64,000 bases of DNA from Isoetes taiwanensis (Eukaryota; Streptophyta; Lycopodiopsida; Isoetales; Isoetaceae), in assembly GCA_021234155.1 (NCBI GenBank), contig JAJEKV010000003.1, forward strand, positions 33,959,166 to 34,023,165. The letters are read 5' to 3'. Positions 56,055 to 64,000 of the stretch are shown piece by piece. The position numbers and the translations under genes are program-made. The notes beneath the pieces were generated by a model. That model was not told the DNA's origin. It saw only the letters and a program-made list of their open reading frames with translations, and did no database searches. Each line of letters starts with the position of its first letter. Within the stretch, counting starts at the first letter, position 1.

Positions 56055-59000
56055 AATAGAATAGAATATGATTTTATCGTCCCCACGGAGACCAACCGCC
56101 TATGGGACCCAAGTACAAAGAGAGAGCAAGAGCGACATTACTACCGATTAAAAAACCCCTAAGGGTTTTCGGGAAAAACCCCAGTAGCAATAAGGATCTT
56201 TGACATACTTACACCGATTATATACATAATCCACAAGTACAACCGAGGTTAATGCTCTGGACGGGGGGCATAATCGAGTCCGCGTGTCCATTACCCTCCC
56301 AGGCAGTCCCAACAAGCCCTCAGGGTGCTGTCGAGCTCATGCAAGGCCCGATGGGGCACAACTAACCGAGCATGCCAGCCCGGATATGCTTTGCAGACGG
56401 ACAGCGCCCGAGGGCGTGACTTTTCATCCTCAATGGCTTCCTGTTGGACAAAGATTGACAGACTCCCCCTCACGCTGCTCCCGAATCCATCTCCTGCCTC
56501 TCAATGCGGAGGTGGTGTGCACTGCGCATGGGAAGCAATCACCTGCGCTTTTTCATGGGTAGATGGGTGCACGGTAGTGGTGTGGGCCCTCGTGAGCATG
56601 GGATTAACTCGGCTGTCGATAATTTTGCCACCTTGACATGATGGAGGGCCTCTGATCCCAAAGCTTGGCCATGAAGCAAGCATCCAATTACTGCTTCAAG
56701 GCAAGCGTTCCTTAGGTATGCACCGGTCCACATCAGGTGTGCACGCATTCCATAGCGAGAACCAATCGGGCTTGCTTGTCTTTCCAAAGAAAGCTTTGAG
56801 TCGCCGGGCCTCATCGCCACCGCCAAAGCAAGGTTGGGCAGGGCTTCATCCATAGCCACTACCTTCAGGAAGTAAATAATGTGACGCTCCGTTGCAACCC
56901 TGAATGGAAGGAAGCCTGCTCTGGAGCAAGATCTGATATGGGACCGTGGATTTCACTCCCGGTTCGGGCCAAGAAGGCCTTCTCAGGACACTGCTCTAGA
57001 TCGCCCAAGTGGTGAGGGATATCACAGCCCCCCCACTGCCCCATAGAGGAGGGGCCCGGTTCAACCAAGGCCCGAACAAGTGTGTGCGTGTGACCCCATG
57101 CATACGGCTACGCCTTGTATTTGTTTTACATTGCATACGGGGCTTTCAAAATTTCTGCGGTGACCCGTAACGATGGATGCATCCCATTGTGTGGTAGAAA
57201 ACTCAATGCCCAAATACTTATAAGATCCACCCCTCCACTACCTGCCTTACGGTAATGAGGGAAGGCGGTGCCGGATGATAGGGACCAAGAAGCGGCTTGT
57301 CTTGCCAAGTTAACTCTCATGTCCGGAATGGCGAGTGTCCAAAGCATCCGGTGGCGTTGCATGTCCTCTCGGGTATATGCGAGCAGGTCAACATCATCAG
57401 CATATATGAGGTTGCGGATTATGTGGTGCATCAAAAAGAAGCGCTCACAAGTGTCTTCCTCACCTAGCCATTTCTTCCTGGTCAGCCAAAGCCTAAGAGC
57501 TGGGATGAGGGCATTCCGCGCACTCTGGTCGCTACTAACAAGGGCTCCCCGACAAAGGGCAACGGGGAGCAAGCCTGCGTCCATAGTCTCAGAGTATAGC
57601 ATTCGCAAGTCGGCCGAGGGGGTCCCTAAACTGTCTCAATCTATCCCACAACTTATCCCGAGCCAGAATCGTGGTAAAAAGCCTTGCGAAATCCACAAAG
57701 CAACAAAGACAGATTAAAGGTCGATTCGGCTATCCTCTATGTTCGCAGAAAGTGAAGATATAGTCAATAGTAGAATGCGTCGGGGCCAGGCCTTACTGGC
57801 GATGAAACCCGCACTTCTCCATCCCTCCGCCCAAAGTGTCAATCGCCAAGAATCAAGAAGAATTGGCAAAGCAAGAAACCGGACTCATAATGGTACGATG
57901 GTTGGTCGGGTCGTGGGGTCCCCTGCTTTGTATATGGGCACAACTCTACCGGGTAGTCCAAAGTCTTGGAAGCCTTCTGTAATGCCCTGGAAGAGTCGTG
58001 AGGAGAACTGCACCATTGGGGGCCCGCCCACTTGAGAAGCTCGCCTGCGATACCATCCAAATCATTGCCTTCCTCAAGAAGGTAGGCGTTATGTGCTCCA
58101 TTATGACATCCCTTCAAAGAATGACGGTGCTTTAGGGCCCGTCTGCGGAGAATGCGGTGCCCGGCTTCCCCATTGGGTCCATGAATCTTTGCAAGTATCT
58201 CACCCATTGTTCTGGGGTAATATTTCCCGTGGGTCATGCGGGGCTTACTCAAGACCTTTCTCCGTATATTCTAGGGTGGCGGTCTAGAAGACCAAACATC
58301 TCTATTTGGTGCTGCGCCAAGGTACCCGGCTTTCTTGGTCTTGAGGAAGGAGGCGGTATTGACGGAGGGCCCGGGCGAATGGTGGGAGTCCAGCCTTGGC
58401 GGACCATCGTTTTCAGCTCCCCGATATCTGGCCATCGAACCCCGATGATTGCGAGGGAAGGTGATTGCACCCCCTGTGGATGGTCGAAGAGCGGCCTCTC
58501 CCAAAGCATGTCCCCTACCCCCGAGGAGGGCCCGGATTCGGTAGCTGCTGAAGATGGAAGGAGGATTGCGGCCTCCAGCAGCTCATGCTCAAGCATCCTC
58601 GCATAGACGCCCATCCGATCATAGTCGAGGCCTGGCAACTGGTGTACATGGGGTATTGGGGCAATGGGTGCTTTCGGTTGGCGCCAATCCATCTCAAGAA
58701 CAGCGAGTGATGGTGGGAGCTACTTCACCGTCCCGGCCACCTGTCCCGCACACTGGCGGTGATCAAGTGTAGGCATTGCTGCGTCGCTAGCACGTAATCC
58801 ACCCACTGTGCAGCCCCTCCCTCTCCGCTCACAAGTGAAGCCCGGCCGGAGGGCCGACCCAACGTACGGCCATTTGCAAATGACCGGGTCAAAGATGCGC
58901 CAACAGCCTCACCGTATGCGAGTAACCTCAGGTACGTCATCGGCCCTTGGCCAAACCATCTCTGCGGGGTCCATTTTGCAACACATCCCCAGAGGTGCGA

Positions 59001-60117
59001 ATTTTGGGATCCGCTCGTCCCCCAGGCGGCGCATTGAAGTCTCCAAACAACATGACCTTGCCCAATTGTGCATGCTCATTGTATGTCATCTATAGATCGA
59101 CATAGGGCTCACCGCCTGTCCACATCCAAGTCGCGTGTGGTAAGAAGTTGCTCTCGGCATGTGGGAAGTAGCAAACCGCCACAAAGAGGGCTGCCATCGC
59201 TGTTACGCACTTTCATACCCGCGGTATCTGTTGTGCACAATGCGCCTTGCACGGGAGCCCATTGGGCCAAGGCCGCCCCGTAGTAACACGCACTCCCTCC
59301 CGCGTGTCCTCGTTTCGGTGCACTCATTGAAGACGGATTAAAGGCCAGGTATCCCGGCAAATCGCAGGTAGCTTGTGACCCGATGTTCCCATGTTTCCAT
59401 GAGGAAGATAAGAATCCATGTCCATGGCAATGAACAGACCCCATGCATCCCCCATGGAAAGCCGCGGCAATTCGAGGATACCACTTGGCCGGGATCCCTT
59501 ATTTAGTGGCATGCATCGCCACTTCAGGTCGATTGGTAGTGGTGGTCCTGGGGAGGCGGGAAGATGTGGATGCACATTAGCCGGGAGGAGGGGACTTCGA
59601 GGGGCGAGGACTTTAAAGATCCTGTTAGGCTGCCTTGTTCCCGCATCCTTCCACAGGACCCGCCCGCCCCCTCCATGTTCAGCAAGTCCACGACTTTGGC
59701 CACTCCGCGCCGGGACCTCTTCTAACGTCTTTGGGGTCAAGTCCCATCAACGTCGAGCCGTCCCCTTCAACTTTTCGGCCTGGCCGGGATGGCCCACCAG
59801 CTCCGCACGCGGCTCAAAGGGGTGAAGATGACCACCGGGCGTCGCGGTGAATTCCATGACGACTTTCCAATGGTCACGGTCTTTGGGAACATCATCCGTC
59901 CAAGATCCGTGGTCAAGTCGGGAGTGAGATGTTCTCCGACTCCTCCGTCGCCCTCGCACTACCACATTGCGGCTCCTGCGTCTCTGTTCCTGGAGTTCGG
60001 CGGGGGCCGCACCAGGTGTTGGTTGAGGTGGGTGAGGCATAGGCTGTGGCCGGCGCCGGGGTGGTGGCGGCCCGGCGTGATCCCGATAAACCGCGGCAGA
60101 TGTGTTCCGGATTAATC
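56055..60117 (-). mobile_element. Near-full-length LINE (APE-type EN plus RT), broken, GC-rich
   Basis: Minus-strand non-LTR retrotransposon. The endonuclease shows KVMLFGDFNAPPGGRAD (about 59010-59060) and an upstream GSACYYGAALAQW block (about 59300). The RT shows DLDGIAGELLKWAGPQW (about 58010-58060) and catalytic LIYADDVDLLAYTRE (about 57375-57420), with the fingers segment EQWVRYLQRF near 58200. The 3' end is GTCTCCGTGGGGACGATAAAA and an ATTCTATTCTATT tail at 56055-56070. Multiple stops and frame changes occur in every domain. The element is clearly GC-richer than the surrounding DNA. The 5' edge is estimated from the composition change near 60117; AAACCC at both edges may be a short target duplication. 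Confidence 0.85.
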
Positions 60118-60955
60118 TGAAAACCCATGATTACAAAAGCTCACAATTGCTACTTCCAAAGAAACAACATAGAATGTGAAAATGGCATGCTTAAGACATT
60201 AAACAATGTAACATTTTTTTGTGCAATGTTTTTGATGCGCATGATCCTTCATGGAAATTTGCATGAGTCTAGGCTAGAGGTTACATTTCTGTTTACAAAA
60301 TCCATTCTGTTTAAGAAACTTTGCTGCTTGTTGCATGAAGCCCAATACTGAGATCAAATTTGTTAAGCACTGATGTAGCATTTTTTTGTGCAATTTTTTG
60401 ATGTACATGAAACTTCATGTAAAATTGCATGAGTCTACAAAATTAGGAATAATAAGGGTTGGACGTTGTTGTTTGTTGCATGAGCCCAGAAGTTACATTT
60501 GTCTTTTACTCTCTTATTTGATCCTTTAACACAGTGCTGCATCCACTATGCCAACAAAACTATTATTAGCCCAAATAGGTAATTTTCCTAAAGTAGTCAC
60601 AGCTAAATCGGCATAACTTAATGCACTGGAATATTGGTGTACTTTCATAAACTATTTGGATCAAATATGAGCATGCGGGCCACAAAAAACCAGGAAATTC
60701 AAAGAAATTTTAACCTGCCATATAAGCCTTATAGATTTCTAGAGGACACAACTCAACTATACCCCAAAAACCTTTAGAAACTCGAATAACAAATGAGAAT
60801 GCAACTTATAGCAGAATTTGTTGAAGCATGTCCATATAGAATTGGCATTTGCTGATGCCATTCCCACTTGCATTAATGCATTGCAAATTGCATCTCATTT
60901 TGATAGTCTAAGAATAAACAACCAGCATAAAGCAAGAATTGTTCCAATGACTTAC
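60118..60955. other. Non-coding, no gene seen
   Basis: AT-rich. An imperfect repeat (TTTTTTGTGCAAT ... TTGCATGAGTCTA) occurs at about 60213 and 60381. Confidence 0.5.
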
Positions 60956-63245
60956 ATCTTCGAATGCCTTGATATAATTGCCACATGCATCAGTAGGCTC
61001 AACAATTGTGAGTGTTGGCAAACGAATGGCTCTCATGTTGCACCACTCCATGTTGCACCACTCTAGCTCCTATGATGCCATCAATTGCACGATGGCCAAT
61101 CGCTTTATCGGTTTCAAAATGCAACTCCTGCTCACAACTAATGAGTTAACAATCTAAAAGCAACGACAAACAGAGTCAAATAAAAAGACATTAAGCTTGC
61201 AACCCTCTTTGTTCATCCCAAATCCATAAATAATCTATTGAAATAATTTATTGAATCCCCAAGCCCGGCTGTATTTGCTACTATTTCCGGGCATGAATGG
61301 CCAAGATCGCTCTCATCATCTCGTCCTTGTAAATCTTTCCATAAAACCACCGCAATACCAACTTGTTGTGTTACCAGTCCACCATACCAGTCTGCTGCAT
61401 GTAGAAATGTTTGAAAAGCTAGCATCAGATTCCTGCAGTTCGATTTCTACCTCTGCGTCTACCGAAAACCTTGTGCCACTGTACTAGAGACCATTCCATC
61501 ATAGAACCAGATTCGTAAAACTTTACCGATCTTTGGAGATGCAAAGATTGAAGGTCACCGCCATAAATAGAATGTCAGTAATTGCAAAATCTCAAAATTT
61601 GTATGAAAGCTAATGAATTTGTACATAAAAAGCCCGATGGTTGATTTCCACTAAACTGGATAGATACATATTTTAGTGCAGTGCAATCATTTCTATGAAA
61701 GAAACAAAAGTCTAGCATGGAACTTTGTCATTTTCAAGCATCAAAGTGGATCAAAACAACACACAACATGGTCATTGCATGACGGTCTGCCAATTTTTCT
61801 TCGAGGTAACACGACAAACACAATTTATTTATAAAAGTCTAGGGGTGTTGATTCATGCACAACCAGAATTATCTGCAAGTGACAACAGTAACAGTAACAT
61901 GATGTATATTTTGCATTAGAGAATTGAGACCTAGGATAAGAAGGATAATGAACTACTCAAAAGAATACTTACTTGGGCAATGCATGCACTCTGCCCCAGT
62001 ATTGTAAAGGCCATGTGTCATGTCAACTAAGCATTCCTTACAACTCGCTTCATTGAATTATCAAAAACCTGTATTCTTGCTTTGAATTCAGTTGGGATCA
62101 TCAATGTGTCTTAAAGCAAAACGAAAAGAAGAATGCAGAAAGATCTTACTAAAAATCATAGAGAAGGCATTAAGCTTACAAACGAATTCGAGCTACCAAC
62201 AGACGCACTGCCCAAAATATAAAGTATAGACTGCATGAATATGAAAAAATAAAAGACCCACGTTAAATATGTTCCTAATGGCCACTACAATACAACAACT
62301 AAATCGACCAAATTTAAAATATTACTTCAAAACTTAACAAATGAACCTACAATATTTTGATACATACCCAACCCCCCGAATCAATCAAATTGGCGAATTT
62401 GATACCAGACTTAAGCTCAAAAATCTCAAACCAGAAGAAGAATATTGTCTCCAAATACAAGTCCCCAGAATAGGAGTTAAGCTCACATGCATATTTTGTC
62501 TGCTCAATAAGCTTATAATCGGAATTATAATCAATGCGTCCTCATAAATTATAGATATTCGTACTCCATCAGGAGTCCTTTCACCTGAAAGAAGTTGGAT
62601 ATTTACCACATTTCTCACTACCACTGAATATAGATGTTCATGCACAAAGAAACTCTTACCTGAAGCTCTTGAATAAACCCTTTTGTGAGCATCCACGACA
62701 AAATAAGCTTAGATTCTGATATTCGTAGAAAACATGAGTCTTGTTCTTAGAAATCATACATACGCTATCCGATAACTCATCCACAAAATGCGGCCTAATC
62801 ACAAAGCTTCAAGAGTCCATTCCGACAGCAAATCCATAACATGTTTTTCGCCCAAATCCATAACATGCCGATGCTCGCAAAAAGAAAAGATCTTGAGATC
62901 CATGTCCAATCTGGTAGCCAAGGCTCCAGCGCCCGGGCAACAAAGGAATAAGGAAGACGACCATCATAGCTATAGCAAGAGCCTTCTTCAAGATCCGAGA
63001 GGAATCCATTTGCAAGAAACTGAGAGGATCAAAGGGCCTTTTCAATTCTAAGGAAATGCTACTTGTAAAAAGCGTTTTGGGCACCTCTCCCGCCTAGGAG
63101 AACTCCAGAATGCTCTATGTACAAACATGAGTAAATAAAAAACTCTCATAGTTGTGAACCGGCGGAACAAAAGCCTGGAGAAGAATCGTAAGGGAATACC
63201 ATAGATTGCTAGAGGGGGCAGAGATATCATCGCTGCCATAGCCAC
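60956..63245 (-). CDS. Exon-like blocks of an unidentified intron-containing gene
   Basis: I do not recognise the protein. Minus-strand blocks with plausible splice edges: 60956-61069 (acceptor CATCATAG, donor GTAAGTC; 38 codons including IRLPTLTIVEPTDACGNYIK), 61213 to about 61438 (LAFQTFLHAADWYGGLVTQQ, VGIAVVLWKDLQGRDDESD, LGHSCPEIVANTAG, stop at 61213), a block near 62530-62585 (GERTPDGVRISIIYED, acceptor CTTCTTTCAG), one near 62650-62695 (VVDAHKRVYSRAS, donor GTAAGAG; phase agrees with the previous block), and a possible start at 63245 (MAMAAMISLPPLAIYG). An alternative frame overlapping the first block (HFETDKAIGHRAIDGIIGAR) also looks coding, so a frameshift or a 15-bp duplication (GAGTGGTGCAACATG twice) may have damaged it. 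The blocks may belong to more than one gene. Confidence 0.4.
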
Positions 63246-63378
63246 GCCGCACTACCTTGTACACACTGGTTCTTATCATAAAAATTCAAAATTCCTTTCC
63301 TATTGGGAATTCAAAATCAGCATTGAATGCCTGCAACCAGTGTCGGGAGGGGGACGCAAACTGAAAAGGGAACGCCGC

Positions 63379-63414
63379 ATGCGGCGTTACATGCGGCGTT
63401 CCCTGGCATAAATT
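63379..63414. repeat. Inverted repeat GGGAACGCCGCATG / CATGCGGCGTTCCC
   Basis: 14-bp arms with a short loop, containing an extra GCGGCGTT. The left arm also occurs singly near 47567. Confidence 0.8.
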
Positions 63415-64000
63415 CCAACACCCTCCAAAAATAAGAAAGAAGATAAGGCGGTGCCCATTTTTGTTTGATGCTAATATTTTTTCCTCAGGAAAAAAACTGA
63501 AAGAGACACGTGTCTTTGAAAAAGAATAAATGAAAAAAAAAAAGGGGTGACGTCCCTTTCTTTGCTCGGGCAGTTACCCGCCCCCGCAGCAATCAATCCA
63601 CACACGGTTCGCGACCACTCGTCAATATACAGAATCATGTGGCATATCTCTGGGAAAGGTTCTGGCTGAACAATGCTGCTGGTTATGGAAAGCCGGAGCT
63701 GGGAAGGCCCTACAATGCCGAGGCATGTTATTGCTATTTAGAACTGCATATGATTTTTCAGTGCTCTGGCATCTTATTTTTCCCCTTCCCGTCAACAAGA
63801 GTCGCAGCAGATCACGCATTAAATTTGGGTTCCTGAGATGTGGCTTCCCTCATTGTCAAGGCTTTGGCAACAGCTCAGCTGAGATAATCTTGCAAATGAG
63901 GAGGACCCAAATCGGGAGACTGCCATAGCTTCTGGCTTCTTCAAGCAACACAAAAGCCTAGTTTCGACGGCATGCCCTTCCCTCCTCTTTTTCACTTCCA
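63415..64000. other. Right end of window, no gene seen
   Basis: Mixed composition with A-rich runs at 63530-63545. Short open frames (63639-63836, 63725-63928) show no recognisable motif. Confidence 0.4.

Noticed and set aside
56284..60115. Many long plus-strand frames over the LINE
   Set aside because: Antisense shadows of the GC-rich minus-strand LINE; the EN and RT motifs are on the minus strand.
1..64000. CRISPR array, bacterial operons or organelle genome origin
   Set aside because: No spaced short repeats; spliced genes, nuclear rDNA debris and plant TEs show nuclear plant DNA.

Overview
This window looks like nuclear DNA of a land plant. It has intron-containing genes of plant type (a SWEET sugar transporter, a plastid-type SufB with a transit-peptide-like leader, an ML-domain lipid-binding protein, a TMEM256/DUF423 membrane protein), a decayed 26S rRNA fragment, and dense plant-type transposable elements: chromovirus Ty3/gypsy, Ty1/copia, LINEs, hAT-like MITEs and Helitron ends. 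The genes are sparse and the DNA between them is rich in TEs, as in large plant genomes. A fern or other seed-free plant is possible, but I cannot fix the lineage from sequence alone.

Layout: 143-1876 (-) SWEET gene, 3' end beyond the window. 3448-17992 is a nested block: a 26S rRNA pseudogene split by a 13.8-kb chromodomain Ty3/gypsy element (3567-17356, TSD GGCAA), itself interrupted by an 830-bp hAT-like MITE (13915-14744). 18.1-25.4 kb is TE debris: LINE 3' ends, a copia fragment, an isolated LTR, and a second copy of the MITE inside a LINE tail. 27.4-29.7 kb (-) is a complete five-exon TMEM256/DUF423 gene. 30.05-30.72 kb is a LINE 3' end. 31.1-32.6 kb (+) is a papain-like cysteine protease gene. 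33.1-33.9 kb (-) holds the last three exons of an ML-domain gene. 34-49 kb is mostly non-coding and holds a pyrimidine tract, Helitron ends, a 236-bp MITE and several tandem duplications. 49.07-51.19 kb (-) is a complete three-exon SUFB gene with a truncated copia element about 450 bp upstream of its start. 54.6-54.8 kb has two Helitron ends. 56.05-60.12 kb (-) is a near-full-length, GC-rich, broken LINE. 60.9-63.3 kb (-) has exon-like blocks of a gene I do not recognise.

The most striking object is the Ty3/gypsy element. Between its primer-binding site and gag it carries three accessory ORFs. The first region ends in a clear histone H3 core (6884-7162) that is highly similar to canonical or H3.3-type H3, with no plant H3 tail in front of it. 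The same element encodes a chromodomain at the end of its integrase, a module family known to bind methylated H3 tails. A second accessory ORF (7374-8759) is still open over 461 codons although gag, protease, RT and integrase are broken, and it has its own promoter-like upstream region. Coding of a histone fold and a histone reader by one retroelement is the candidate undescribed system here.
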